A DNA stretch of 64,000 nucleotides from UBA12481 sp942493265 (GCA_942493265.1 OW818688.1:2418001-2482000), one strand, 5' to 3'; counted from the first letter of the stretch, positions 25,057 through 34,549 are shown. Notes: generated by a model from the sequence alone, not told the origin. A program made the numbers and translations.

Positions 25057-26278
25057 GAATCCGGGCGATATTTATAATTACCTCAACAGCCTTTGTCATC
25101 GATTGCAGGGGGATGAATTCAAACCTGCCGTGATAATTATGACCGCCTGTGAAAAGGTTTGGGGTTGGCAGTCCCATGTAGGAGAGTTTTGATCCGTCAG
25201 TGCCGCCGCGTATCGGAATGATAAGGGGTTCCACCCCTGCTTCTTTCATTGCCTGTGCAGCCAGATCTACGATGTGGTAAACCGGCATGATTTTCTCTTT
25301 CATGTTGAAATACTGATCACGTGAGGTAACTTTTACCGTGCCGGCCGGGTATTTTTTGTTCATCTCAAGAGCAATTTCCGCGAGAAGGTTTTTCCGTTCG
25401 GTAAATCGGGCAAAATCATGATCCCGGATAATGTAGTCCATCCTTGATTTTTCAACTGTGCCTTCCATACGGGTCAGATGGAAAAACCCATCATACCCTT
25501 CCGTTTTTTCAGGCCTTTCATTTACCGGCAGCATTGAATGAAGGTCGACTGCTACCTGTAACGCATTGACCATCTTTCCCTTTGCTGTTCCCGGATGTAC
25601 ATTCCTGCCCTGAATATTTATGATCGCCGCCGATGCATTGAAATTTTCATATTCCAGCTCGCCGATCGGACCCCCGTCAACCGTATAGGCAAAATCAGCG
25701 TTGAATTTTTTAACATCAAAAAGGTCGGCTCCACGACCGATTTCTTCATCCGGCGTAAACCCGATCCTGATCCTGCCATGCGGGATCTCCGGATGCCTGT
25801 ACAGATGATCAATGGCCTCAATGATCTCTGTAATTCCCGCCTTGTCGTCAGCCCCCAGAAGCGTGGTTCCATCCGTGACAATCAGGTCCTGGCCGGTGTA
25901 GTTTGCCAGCTCCGGAAAGTCATCCGGACTCAGTTTGACCGATCCTTCAGTATCCAGCAGGATGTCAGCGCCATTATAGTTTTTGATTATCTGAGGATTA
26001 ACATCCTTTGCCGAGTAATCCGGACTGGTATCCATATGGGCGATAAAACCGATTACCGGAATTTCTTTCGTGATATTTGATGGCAGGGTAGCCATAATAT
26101 AGCCGTTCCTGTCGAGGGAAACCTCAGTACATCCGATTTCGATAAGGTCTGCCAGAAGTACCCTGGCAAGATCCATCTGACCGGCGCTGCTCGGACAGGT
26201 CGATGATTTAGTGTCGGATTGTGTATGAATCCGGGCATACCGGATAAACCTCTCTGCAATCGAATTGATATTCAGCAT
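25046..26278 (-). CDS. pepT: Peptidase T (tripeptide aminopeptidase)
   Basis: This 410-residue cytoplasmic M20-family enzyme is nearly the length of E. coli PepT (408). It contains the metal ligands in IAHMDTSPD (about residue 79), LGADDKAG (about 145), TPDEEIGRG (about 177), TVDGG (about 199) and the C-terminal His of TGGHNYHGRFE (about 380). It removes the N-terminal residue from tripeptides. It lies upstream of the dehydrogenase operon and overlaps its first gene, so they may share a transcript. The 247-base spacer towards rmuC is filled with repeats. Confidence 0.95.
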   Translation of the reverse strand: MLNINSIAERFIRYARIHTQSDTKSSTCPSSAGQMDLARVLLADLIEIGCTEVSLDRNGYIMATLPSNITKEIPVIGFIAHMDTSPDYSAKDVNPQIIKNYNGADILLDTEGSVKLSPDDFPELANYTGQDLIVTDGTTLLGADDKAGITEIIEAIDHLYRHPEIPHGRIRIGFTPDEEIGRGADLFDVKKFNADFAYTVDGGPIGELEYENFNASAAIINIQGRNVHPGTAKGKMVNALQVAVDLHSMLPVNERPEKTEGYDGFFHLTRMEGTVEKSRMDYIIRDHDFARFTERKNLLAEIALEMNKKYPAGTVKVTSRDQYFNMKEKIMPVYHIVDLAAQAMKEAGVEPLIIPIRGGTDGSKLSYMGLPTPNLFTGGHNYHGRFEFIPLQSMTKAVEVIINIARIHAS

Positions 26279-26332
26279 ATTAAATATTTATTGTCGTACC
26301 TGTAATTTTGTAATCTTCCACCACCCCCTTTT

Positions 26333-26520
26333 CTGTCATCCCCGCGAAGGCGGGGATTGCCCTCCCTACCTCTAATTCACCCCGGAGAAGTGTCATCCCC
26401 GCGAAGGCGGGGACCGTGTCACGCTACTCCGGGGCCTATGAGTGCTGGCACTGGTCTCCCCTCGGAGAAGTGTCATCCCGGCGAAGGCGGGGACCGCTTT
26501 CCTCTAACGAGGGGCCCTTT
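26333..26520. repeat. Three dispersed palindromic repeats, copies B, C and D
   Basis: The core GTCATCCC(C/G)GCGAAGGCGGGGA occurs at 26333-26356, 26389-26413 and 26470-26493. The last two are preceded by CGGAGAAGT, as in the copy at 11138-11205. Copy B is preceded by a pyrimidine-rich stretch ending CCCCCTTTTCT, shared with the copies at 51961-52040. They lie between rmuC and pepT. Confidence 0.85.
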
Positions 26521-26525
26521 ATTTC

Positions 26526-27938
26526 TTACCCCTCCTCCTCCTCACCATCCACCCCACCAATCTCCGGCAATAAAACAGCTGCTTCCCCTGCCGGCAACGT
26601 CTCTACATTTTTTAAGCTTCTCTGGATCGCCCTTGTACGCTTCCCAACCAGTTCATCGAGCTGCGAGGTAGCCGTATGCAGGTTTTTCTGAGTTTTATCC
26701 AATAGCTTTCCAAAGTTATCGAATTCAGTTTTAACCGCCCCAAGTATCCTCCAGACTTCACTGCTCCTTTTCTGGATCGCCAGTGTTTTAAAGCCCATCT
26801 GCAAACTGTTGAGAATGGCGGCGAGGGTGGTTGGACCGGTTACCATGATGCGGAAATCCCGCTGCAGGGTTTCCATCAGGGATGCCCGGCGGATCACTTC
26901 AGCATATACCCCTTCAAATGGAAGGAACATAATGCCGAATTCAGTAGTATTGGGTGGGTCTATATATTTGTCCTTAATGTCCTTAGCCATTTTCTTTATC
27001 GTAATCTCCAGTTTTTTTGAAGCCGCTTCAATGGCCTCCGGATGGGCCGACTCATAGGCTTCAGTAAGCTGTATATAGTCCTCCTGAGGAAACTTCGCAT
27101 CAATAGGCAAATACACCACACTTCCATCGTCTTCCTTTCCCGGCATCTTCAGGGCAAATTCTACCATATCCGCCGAGCCCTTCTTCGTTTTAACATTTGC
27201 TTCATACTGTTCAGGTGCCAAAATCTGTTCCAGAAGGATCTCAAGCCTCACTTCACCCAGTCCGCCCCGCATTTTAACATTGCTGAGCACCTTCTTCAAT
27301 CCGCCAACATCCTGAGCCAGCGTCTGCATTTCTCCCAGCCCTTTCTGAACATTTTCCAACTGCCTGCTCACCACCTCAAATGATTGTCCAAGCCTTTCAT
27401 TCAGCGTTTTCTGCAGTTTTTCATCCACGGTTTCCCGCATCTGCTCAAGCTTTTTCTCTGTACTGGCATTCAGCTCGCCCAGTTTGAGCTCAACTTTGCT
27501 GCTAATCTTATCCAGCTCCAAAACCATCCTTTCCGAAAACTCCTTGAGGTTTTTAGTAAGCTCTTCCCGGTTCACCTTATTATTTTCCACTGTTTTACCG
27601 GTTAGCGCAACCATTTGTTCTCCAATGGTTTTATTCAGGTTAAACAGGGATTGCTGCGTGGTTTCGACCAGCCCCCTGAGCTGCTCCGACTGGTTTTTGG
27701 ATATTCCGTTCAGCGTTTCCAGGAATGATTGCTGAAAGGTGGTCAGCGTATTATTTAATTCCAGACGGTTGGATTTTACCTCTTCTTTAACCGCACCTTC
27801 CACCCGCGCCCCTGATTTCTCGAACCCGGCCAGCAACTTCTCACTCGGGTCGTCAACTTTTGGAGTACGGAAGGCAATTTGCATCACGATTACAGTCAGA
27901 AGTAGTATGATAATGATTATCAGAAAGATAGTTTCCAT
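26526..27938 (-). CDS. rmuC: RmuC-family DNA recombination protein
   Basis: The protein has one N-terminal membrane helix (METIFLIIIIILLLTVIVM), a long coiled-coil (about residues 60-220) and then the conserved RmuC core including LPIDAKFPQEDY, FEGVYAEVIRR and VTGPTTLAAILNSLQMGF. RmuC limits inversion and recombination at short repeats through an unknown nuclease-like activity. I chose the ATG at 27938, 16 codons inside the longest frame, because it starts directly with the membrane helix. The Glu-rich C-terminus stops next to a repeat cluster. The family is confident; the biochemical role is not well known for any member. Confidence 0.9.
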   Translation of the reverse strand: METIFLIIIIILLLTVIVMQIAFRTPKVDDPSEKLLAGFEKSGARVEGAVKEEVKSNRLELNNTLTTFQQSFLETLNGISKNQSEQLRGLVETTQQSLFNLNKTIGEQMVALTGKTVENNKVNREELTKNLKEFSERMVLELDKISSKVELKLGELNASTEKKLEQMRETVDEKLQKTLNERLGQSFEVVSRQLENVQKGLGEMQTLAQDVGGLKKVLSNVKMRGGLGEVRLEILLEQILAPEQYEANVKTKKGSADMVEFALKMPGKEDDGSVVYLPIDAKFPQEDYIQLTEAYESAHPEAIEAASKKLEITIKKMAKDIKDKYIDPPNTTEFGIMFLPFEGVYAEVIRRASLMETLQRDFRIMVTGPTTLAAILNSLQMGFKTLAIQKRSSEVWRILGAVKTEFDNFGKLLDKTQKNLHTATSQLDELVGKRTRAIQRSLKNVETLPAGEAAVLLPEIGGVDGEEEEG

Positions 27939-28010
27939 ATCAACATAAGGTTTAATGTTAGTGAAGGTAGGCTTTAAAAATCCCAAATCTCAAAAATTGG
28001 TGCATTCTTT

Positions 28011-28095
28011 AATTAGCAAATTGGCACATTAACAAATTGGCACATTTATCTTTTGGCACATTAACCACTTAGCAAATTGTGTAATTGGCATATTA
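28011..28095. repeat. Tandem repeat of AAATTGGCACATTA units
   Basis: About five imperfect units close to AAATTGGCACATTA fill the spacer between divergent rmuC and cls. The last ATTGGCA provides the apparent -33 box of the cls promoter. It does not encode a protein. Confidence 0.75.
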
Positions 28096-28114
28096 AAAAA
28101 ACTTCGTATTTTTC
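28084..28114 (+). promoter_or_regulatory. Probable promoter of cardiolipin synthase, with its -33 box inside a tandem repeat
   Basis: ATTG at 28084-28087 is followed after 19 bases by TATTTTTC at 28107-28114, one base off TAnnTTTG. The cls ATG lies 20 bases downstream at 28135. Confidence 0.5.
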
Positions 28115-28134
28115 CATTCATCTTCATATCCTTC

Positions 28135-29610
28135 ATGATTGCCAGCATCTTCAATAATTTTAGCCACCAGGGCCTTTTTTGGCTGATCCTGGATGTGGTG
28201 CTCCTCCTCACCATTCTTGTGATGGTGGTGGTTATCATCATGGAAAATCAGGACCCGATCAAAACGCTCTCGTGGATACTCATACTTTTCCTGATCCCAT
28301 TCTTCGGAATTATTCTGTACATCTATTTCGGGGTCAATCCCAAAAAGCGCAAAATGATCATTATGAAGGAGATGTCGGATAAAATGTCGCTCGACCGACT
28401 CATCCAGGATCAGATGATCCGACTGAATAAAAAGATATTTATCCGCGATCAGCGGCTCGTTCCCAAACGGCATCTGATGAAACTCCTGCTTAATAATTCC
28501 AAAGCTCTGATCACGGAATACAATAATATCCGGGTACTCAATAATGGCCGTCAGACTTTCGGATCCATCATTTATGAGCTGGAGAGTGCACGGAATCATA
28601 TTCATCTGGAGTTCTATATTATTGAGGATGATCAGGTCGGTAACCGCATTAAGGAGATTCTGATGCGTAAAGCTTTGGCAGGCTGTGATGTAAAAGTGTT
28701 ATATGATGATCTCGGTAGCTGGTCCCTGTCAAGGAGGTATATCAGGGAACTGACTTCTTCCGGTGTTAAGGTGATGAATTTTATGCCGGTCAAAACGTAT
28801 GCTTTTGCAAATAAGTTGAATTTCAGGCTCCACCGCAAGATTATCGTAATCGATGGCCGGGTGGGATTTGTGGGAGGGATCAACATTGCAGACCGCTACC
28901 TGCGCGGACTCGGAAAAAATACCCGCTGGAGGGATACGCATTTAAGGCTGGAAGGCGAATCCGTGAGAAGCCTGCAGGCAATTTTTCTCCTCGACTGGAA
29001 TTATGCGAATGAAACCTCTGATTATGACCTGGGCTACTTCCCTGAAAACACAATTACCGAACAAAAGCTGGTGCAGATCGTTGCCAGCGGACCGGACTCG
29101 GATTGGGAAAGTATCATGCAGGCTTATTTTGCTGCAATCGCAACCGCTACCCGGTACGTTTATATCTCCACTCCCTATTTTTTACCTAACCAGAGTATTC
29201 TTACTGCCCTTAAAACGGTAGCTCTAAGCGGGGTGGATGTCAAACTGCTCCTGCCCGAAAGGAACGATTCCTGGATGGTGGGGCGTAGCAGCCGGTCGTA
29301 TGTGAAGGAGCTGCTCGAAGCTGGGGTTCATGTTTATTTTTACCATAAGGGGTTTACTCACAGTAAGTTAATGATGGTCGATGATGTATTTTCATCGGTA
29401 GGCACCGCCAATATGGATATCAGGAGTTTTAATCAGGATTTTGAGGCAAATGCCCTCATATACAATGAAGATGTTACCCGGGAGCTGAAACAGGATTTTG
29501 AGGATGATATCCTAAACTCTAATGAGATATTCCTGGAACCCTGGGAACAGCGGAAGATGTTCGAAAAAATGCAGGAATCTGTGGCACGGATGTTCAGTCC
29601 GCTGCTGTAA
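28135..29610 (+). CDS. cls: Cardiolipin synthase (phospholipase D family)
   Basis: This 491-residue membrane protein has two N-terminal transmembrane segments (about residues 14-36 and 45-63) and two HKD phospholipase-D motifs, HRKIIVIDGRVGFVGG (about 232) and HSKLMMVDDVFSSVGTAN (about 408). This is the standard layout of bacterial cardiolipin synthases, which join two phosphatidylglycerols and release glycerol. The family usually runs 480-500 residues. It is convergent with the DUF58 gene; their ends are only two bases apart with no terminator hairpin between them. Confidence 0.94.
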   Translation: MIASIFNNFSHQGLFWLILDVVLLLTILVMVVVIIMENQDPIKTLSWILILFLIPFFGIILYIYFGVNPKKRKMIIMKEMSDKMSLDRLIQDQMIRLNKKIFIRDQRLVPKRHLMKLLLNNSKALITEYNNIRVLNNGRQTFGSIIYELESARNHIHLEFYIIEDDQVGNRIKEILMRKALAGCDVKVLYDDLGSWSLSRRYIRELTSSGVKVMNFMPVKTYAFANKLNFRLHRKIIVIDGRVGFVGGINIADRYLRGLGKNTRWRDTHLRLEGESVRSLQAIFLLDWNYANETSDYDLGYFPENTITEQKLVQIVASGPDSDWESIMQAYFAAIATATRYVYISTPYFLPNQSILTALKTVALSGVDVKLLLPERNDSWMVGRSSRSYVKELLEAGVHVYFYHKGFTHSKLMMVDDVFSSVGTANMDIRSFNQDFEANALIYNEDVTRELKQDFEDDILNSNEIFLEPWEQRKMFEKMQESVARMFSPLL

Positions 29611-29612
29611 TA

Positions 29613-30485
29613 TCAGAATAGCTTTTGGCGCCTGATCAGCAGGGGAAGCAGCACCTCCCTGAAATCCTGACGGATATCGGCCTCTACAAAATCAATGTCG
29701 AATTGCCCGCAGCGCAGTTTTATATCTGAAAAATACCGGCTGATTTTTTCGCGGTACTGAGTTCTGATCTCTGCGGGATTTACCCTGATGGCCTGACCGG
29801 TTTCCATGTCCACAAAGCGATGCGGCCGGTTCGAAAAGTCGAATGCTTCCTCGAGTTTGTGGTCCTTGACATGGAATAGGATCACTTCATGCTTATTATA
29901 GCGAAAATGCCTCAACGCTGAGAACAATTCCTCAGGATCGGATTCATCCAGCATGTCGGTAAAAAGGATCACCAGGCTTCGCTTCGGATACATTTCAGCC
30001 AGCTGATGCATGGTAACGGCAGCATTCGTTGACCGGTTGAGGTTCTGTTTGATCTGACCGGGGCCGGCGCGTTCCAGTAAACGGGTCATTTCGGCAAAGA
30101 GGTTCTGGTTATGAACTTCACTCACCTTTGAAGGGGTAGTCAGTTCAATTTCAGAAGAAAAGAGCGTAAGACCAACTGCGTCGCGCTGCTTGCGCAGCAA
30201 CCTCATCATAGCCGCCGCAGTATATATCGAGAAAAATAGCTTGCTCAAGGTCTTGCGCTCGGGATTCGGAAATAGCATCGACGAGGAAGTGTCGATGATG
30301 AATTGTGCCCGCAGGTTGGTTTCCTCTTCGTAGCGTTTTACGAAAAGCTTATCGGTCCGGCCATAAAGCTTCCAGTCGATATGCCGTGTGGATTCCCCTG
30401 GATTGTAGTGCCGGTGTTCAGCAAATTCTACACTGAACCCATGATAGGGGCTACGATGCAGTCCTGTGATGAAGCCTTCCACCAC
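29613..30485 (-). CDS. DUF58 domain protein (vWA-like), start codon uncertain
   Basis: This protein has the DUF58 signature HYNPGESTRHIDWKLYGRTD (about residues 26-45) and a vWA-like core with a metal-site motif IDTSSSM and LFTDMLDE. In Bacteroidota such proteins accompany MoxR ATPases, but none is adjacent here. The coordinates begin at a GTG (MVEGFITG). However, in-frame codons upstream to about 30540 would read LTEIEEWGNLYQIDLIARQ, which continues family homology, and no ATG, GTG or TTG lies between the preceding stop and this GTG. The real start may therefore be a rare codon such as ATT or ATA, or the sequence may have an error. It lies just downstream of trxA on the same strand. Confidence 0.85.
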   Translation of the reverse strand: MVEGFITGLHRSPYHGFSVEFAEHRHYNPGESTRHIDWKLYGRTDKLFVKRYEEETNLRAQFIIDTSSSMLFPNPERKTLSKLFFSIYTAAAMMRLLRKQRDAVGLTLFSSEIELTTPSKVSEVHNQNLFAEMTRLLERAGPGQIKQNLNRSTNAAVTMHQLAEMYPKRSLVILFTDMLDESDPEELFSALRHFRYNKHEVILFHVKDHKLEEAFDFSNRPHRFVDMETGQAIRVNPAEIRTQYREKISRYFSDIKLRCGQFDIDFVEADIRQDFREVLLPLLIRRQKLF

Positions 30486-30567
30486 CTGTCGTGCAATAAG
30501 GTCAATCTGATAAAGATTTCCCCATTCCTCTATCTCGGTAAGATTTTTCGTAGCTGCGGTCGTACCC

Positions 30568-30888
30568 CTATTTCAGGAGGGCATCGATTTTATTAACCAG
30601 AGCACCTTTGGGGACTACTCCAACCTGTTTGTCCACTACCTGACCATCTTTAAAAAACAGCAGGGTAGGGATGTTGCGGATACCATACTTGGCGGAAATT
30701 CCCGGGTTGCTGTCAACGTCAACTTTCCCGACAACCACACGGCCTTCGAATTCGGTCGATAATTCCTTGATGATGGGTGTCAGCATACGGCACGGTCCGC
30801 ACCACTCAGCCCAGAAATCAATAACGGCCGGTTTACCAGCCTCTATCACAACTTCCTGAAAATTAGTATCTGTTATTTCAATGGTCAT
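30568..30888 (-). CDS. trxA: Thioredoxin
   Basis: This 106-residue protein is a standard thioredoxin with the active site WAEWCGPCRM (about residues 27-36), the cis-Pro region IRNIPTLLFFKDG and family length. It is cytoplasmic and reduces protein disulfides. It lies between dnaE (70 bases upstream) and the DUF58 gene, an arrangement common in Bacteroidota, and has its own promoter in the dnaE-trxA spacer. Confidence 0.97.
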   Translation of the reverse strand: MTIEITDTNFQEVVIEAGKPAVIDFWAEWCGPCRMLTPIIKELSTEFEGRVVVGKVDVDSNPGISAKYGIRNIPTLLFFKDGQVVDKQVGVVPKGALVNKIDALLK

Positions 30889-30926
30889 GGCTATAATTTT
30901 TAAAATTCAATTCAAATAGTTTGGTG

Positions 30927-30957
30927 CAAAAATACAGAATTCGCTCTTTACTTCAGA
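30927..30957 (-). promoter_or_regulatory. Promoter of trxA
   Basis: On the minus strand TCTG (30954-30957) is followed after 19 bases by TATTTTTG (30927-30934), a perfect -7 box. The trxA ATG lies 38 bases downstream. Confidence 0.6.
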
Positions 30958-30958
30958 A

Positions 30959-33900
30959 TTATTCGACCTTAAAGTCAATTTCGGAACGATTATTCAGGAA
31001 CAGAAGGAAATCCTTGTTGAGTTCAACCTTGAAACTGCGACTGAACAAATCAACGCTGACTTTTTGTACTGTGTCATATACCTTGAATTTCAATGCGGTT
31101 TTACCTTTATGTTTCTGAACCATGCCCAGAATATCATTCACCAGGGTCTTGCTGATCGAATCCAGGGAAATATTCAGTGTGACCGATTTAATCAGTTTTT
31201 CACCCACATCAACCAGCAGGTTCATCTCCCTTACCTTAAAATCGAATTCTCCTTCATTAAACCGGTGAGGCTCCACTTTGCCGGTGAGCATCACGGCATA
31301 ACCGGGCTGCATATAATTTTTAAAGGTGAGGTAATCGGGCGAGAAGAACGTAAACGTATGCGTATCGGAAAAATCTTCCATCGACATCCTTCCAAATGGC
31401 TTTCCGTTTTTAGTTATCCGGTGTTCCACCGATGTTACAATACCCGCAACCTTGAGGTCTTTTCCTTTTAGTGATGCAATTTCCTGCAGATCAGCGAAAT
31501 TCGAATTGGTAAAATGATCTATCACCAACCGGTATTCATCCAGCGGATGTGCCGAAAGATAAATCCCAACATGCTCTTTTTCAAGATTCAGCTGCTGGAG
31601 GGTGCTCCAGGGTTCAGATGGCCGTGGCTCCGGCCTCGAAGGCTTGATTTCCGAAAGACCGCCGAACAGACTGATCTGACTCCCTGCATTTTCATCCTGT
31701 ACCTTCATGCCATAACGGAGCAGCTGCTCAATGAAATTCTGCCCTTTTTCATCTTCCGAAAAGAACTGGAAACGCTGGTATTTCGATAGATTATCCAATG
31801 CACCGCTAACAACCATCGCTTCCACCACTTTTTTATTGAGCGTTTTCAGGCTCACCCGCTCAACCATGTCGTATATATCCTTGAATGACCCGTGGTTGTT
31901 ACGTTCCTGAACCAGTGCCTCAACAATTCCGGCTCCGATTCCTTTTACCGCTGCCAGTCCGAAACGGATGTTCCCCTGCTTGTTCACGGTAAATTTCAAA
32001 TAGCTTTCATTCACATCCGGACCAAGTACCTGCATGCCCATTCTCCGGCACTCATCCATGATGAAGGTGATTTTCTTTATGTCGTTAAGGTTCCGGCTCA
32101 ATACCGCTGCCATATATTCGGCAGGATAGTGCGCTTTGATATAGGCTGTTTGAAAGGCAACTACAGCATAACCGGCGGAGTGCGACCGGTTAAATCCGTA
32201 ATTGGCGAATTCCATCATGATGTCGAAAATCTCAACTGCCTTGGTCCGGTCAACGCCCCGTTTTTCGGCACCTGCAATAAAACCGGCCTTCTCCTGCTCC
32301 ATCACATCCATCTTCTTCTTCCCCATCGCCCGTCGCAGCAAGTCAGCTTTGGCAAGTGAGAATCCGCCGATAATCTGGGCCGTCTGCATGATCTGCTCTT
32401 GGTAGACCATAATCCCGAATGTGTCCTTCAGTACCTCTTCAAGCCAGGGATGCGGGTATTCCACCGGTTCCAGACCCATCTTTCTTTTAATGAACACATT
32501 GATGAACTCCATCGGACCCGGCCGGTACAATGCGTTCATCGCGATTAGATCTTCCAGCGTGGTGGGCTTCAGATCCTTCAGGTATGCACGCATTCCCGGA
32601 GATTCAAACTGGAAGGTTCCAACCGTTTCGCCCTTCTGATAAAGCTCGAATGTTTTGGGATCTTCATAGGATATAGTCTCCATATCCAGATCGATTCCCC
32701 TCGACAGCCTGATGTTTTCCAGGGCATCCTTGATGATCGACAGGGTTTTTAATCCCAGGAAGTCCATCTTGAGCATCCCCACATTTTCGAGATAATGACC
32801 ATCATACTGAGTGATCATCAAATCAGATTCCTTGGAGATGGCCATCGGGATATGCTCAATCAGCGGATCGCGCCCGATAATCACCCCGCAGGCATGAATC
32901 CCCGTCTGACGGATGGAACCCTCCAGAATTTTGGCCATTTCAAGCGTCTTTCTCACCAAAGGATCATTGCTGGCCATTTCAGCCTTCAGTTCAGGTACAT
33001 CTTTATAGGCAGATTCCAGCGTCACATCCGGGCCGTCAGGTATGAGTTTCGACAGGCGGTTTGCCTCGGGCAACGGAAGGTTGATCACCCGGGCAACATC
33101 CCGGATAGCCATCTTTGCGCCCATCGAACCGAATGTAATTACTTGAGCTACACGTTCTCTGCCGTATTTTTCGAGTACATATTTCATTACCTCCTCACGG
33201 CCGTCATCATCAAAGTCGATGTCGATATCCGGCATGGATATTCGATCGGGATTCAGGAACCGTTCAAAAAGGAGCTTGTATTTTATCGGATCTATATTCG
33301 TAATTCCTATGCAGTAGGCAACTGCTGATCCTGCAGCCGATCCCCGTCCGGGACCAACCGAAACCTTTCGGTCACGGGCGGCACTGATGAAGTCCTGCAC
33401 AATGAGGAAATATCCGGCAAACCCCATCTTGGCAATAACACACAATTCAAAATCAATCCGCTCACGGATGGCATCCGTAACTTCCGGATAACGCTTTTTT
33501 GCCCCTTCAAATGCCAGATGGTTCAGGTACTCGTCCTGATTGCTGAAGGATTCGGGAAGTGTGAATTCGGGAAGCAGAACCTTCCGGTCGAGTTCGTAAT
33601 TTTCAATTTTCTCAGCAACCTTGAGCGTGTTCGTGATAGATTCAGGTGCTTCCGGAAAAAGCCGGCTCATCTCTTCTTCAGTCTTGAAGAACTCCTGCCC
33701 GATGAATTTCATCCGGCTGGTATCATTGATGTCCTTCCCGGTACTTAAGCAAAGTAGAATGTCCTGAGCCTCAGCGTCTTTCTCATTAAGGTAATGCACA
33801 TCGTTGGTCGCAATCAAATCTACCCCGTGCTTGCGGGCCAGCTTAATCAATATCGGATTTACCTGCTTTTGTTCGGGATGTCCGTGGTCCTGAAGCTCAA

Positions 33901-34411
33901 TGTAAAAGTCTTCCCCAAACAGGTTTTTGTAACGGAGCAGAATGTCCTCGGCAGCCGATTCACTGTTACGGGCTGCCCGGGGAAGTTCACCCGCCAAACA
34001 GGAAGTGCAGGCGATCAGGTCTTCATGGTACAGGTGCAAAAGCTCCCAGTCGATCCGGGGTTTATAGTAAAATCCCTCGAGATAGGCCATCGATACCATC
34101 TTGATCAGGTTATGGTATCCATTTAGATTTTTGGCCAGCAAAACCAGGTGGAACCGGCTCCGGTCCTCGATATCGGATTTGTCTTTACGGCCCTTGGGCG
34201 CCAGATATACCTCACATCCCAGGATAGGCTTGATCTTTTTCTTTCGGGCAATATCGAAAAAGTGCTTGGCACCGAACATGTTGCCATGGTCGGTAATGGC
34301 AACCGCCGGCATGCCCAGCGATATGGCCCGGTCCATCAAACCCTCAATAGGCGTTGCCCCGTCAAGGATTGAGTATTGGGTGTGGAGATGAAGATGTACA
34401 AAAGCGCTCAT
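30959..34411 (-). CDS. dnaE: DNA polymerase III alpha subunit
   Basis: This protein of about 1150 residues begins with the PHP domain (FVHLHLHTQYSILDG, ITDHGNMFG). The palm catalytic aspartates lie in MPDIDIDFDDDGRE (about 397), and nearby are GPGRGSAAGSAVAYC, MVYQEQIMQTAQ and DLLRRAMGKKK. Helix-hairpin-helix and OB-fold regions (LKVAGIVTSVEHRITKNG) follow. It is the replicative polymerase. I chose the ATG at 34411; the longest frame starts at a TTG three codons earlier. It is transcribed away from rpsP. It is a DnaE1-type protein with no obvious truncation. Confidence 0.96.
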   Translation of the reverse strand: MSAFVHLHLHTQYSILDGATPIEGLMDRAISLGMPAVAITDHGNMFGAKHFFDIARKKKIKPILGCEVYLAPKGRKDKSDIEDRSRFHLVLLAKNLNGYHNLIKMVSMAYLEGFYYKPRIDWELLHLYHEDLIACTSCLAGELPRAARNSESAAEDILLRYKNLFGEDFYIELQDHGHPEQKQVNPILIKLARKHGVDLIATNDVHYLNEKDAEAQDILLCLSTGKDINDTSRMKFIGQEFFKTEEEMSRLFPEAPESITNTLKVAEKIENYELDRKVLLPEFTLPESFSNQDEYLNHLAFEGAKKRYPEVTDAIRERIDFELCVIAKMGFAGYFLIVQDFISAARDRKVSVGPGRGSAAGSAVAYCIGITNIDPIKYKLLFERFLNPDRISMPDIDIDFDDDGREEVMKYVLEKYGRERVAQVITFGSMGAKMAIRDVARVINLPLPEANRLSKLIPDGPDVTLESAYKDVPELKAEMASNDPLVRKTLEMAKILEGSIRQTGIHACGVIIGRDPLIEHIPMAISKESDLMITQYDGHYLENVGMLKMDFLGLKTLSIIKDALENIRLSRGIDLDMETISYEDPKTFELYQKGETVGTFQFESPGMRAYLKDLKPTTLEDLIAMNALYRPGPMEFINVFIKRKMGLEPVEYPHPWLEEVLKDTFGIMVYQEQIMQTAQIIGGFSLAKADLLRRAMGKKKMDVMEQEKAGFIAGAEKRGVDRTKAVEIFDIMMEFANYGFNRSHSAGYAVVAFQTAYIKAHYPAEYMAAVLSRNLNDIKKITFIMDECRRMGMQVLGPDVNESYLKFTVNKQGNIRFGLAAVKGIGAGIVEALVQERNNHGSFKDIYDMVERVSLKTLNKKVVEAMVVSGALDNLSKYQRFQFFSEDEKGQNFIEQLLRYGMKVQDENAGSQISLFGGLSEIKPSRPEPRPSEPWSTLQQLNLEKEHVGIYLSAHPLDEYRLVIDHFTNSNFADLQEIASLKGKDLKVAGIVTSVEHRITKNGKPFGRMSMEDFSDTHTFTFFSPDYLTFKNYMQPGYAVMLTGKVEPHRFNEGEFDFKVREMNLLVDVGEKLIKSVTLNISLDSISKTLVNDILGMVQKHKGKTALKFKVYDTVQKVSVDLFSRSFKVELNKDFLLFLNNRSEIDFKVE

Positions 34412-34480
34412 TGGTCGCAAAATTAGCCAGTATTGGCCCTCCTGATGGCTATGTTTAAAACTCTTTTAAAAGTTAAATAC

Positions 34481-34512
34481 TTTTGGAGAACAGGATATTA
34501 ATGGTATCTTTG
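34481..34512 (+). promoter_or_regulatory. Promoter of rpsP
   Basis: TTTTG at 34481-34485 is followed after 19 bases by TATCTTTG at 34505-34512, a full match to the Bacteroidota promoter. The rpsP ATG is 37 bases further downstream. Confidence 0.8.
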
Positions 34513-34549
34513 CGCCACAAAAATTTTAAAGATCTAATTATCAGTAAGC

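Noticed and set aside
26333..26520. Possible CRISPR array
   Set aside because: Three similar units are present, but each is a palindrome with unequal spacing, and copies occur alone elsewhere; no cas genes.
26357..26691. Plus-strand frames across the repeat cluster near rmuC
   Set aside because: Composition follows the repeats and the rmuC complement; no start signal or homology.
34418..34425. TAATTTTG as -7 box of dnaE
   Set aside because: It lies only six bases before the ATG, so transcription would start inside the gene, and no -33 box is found.
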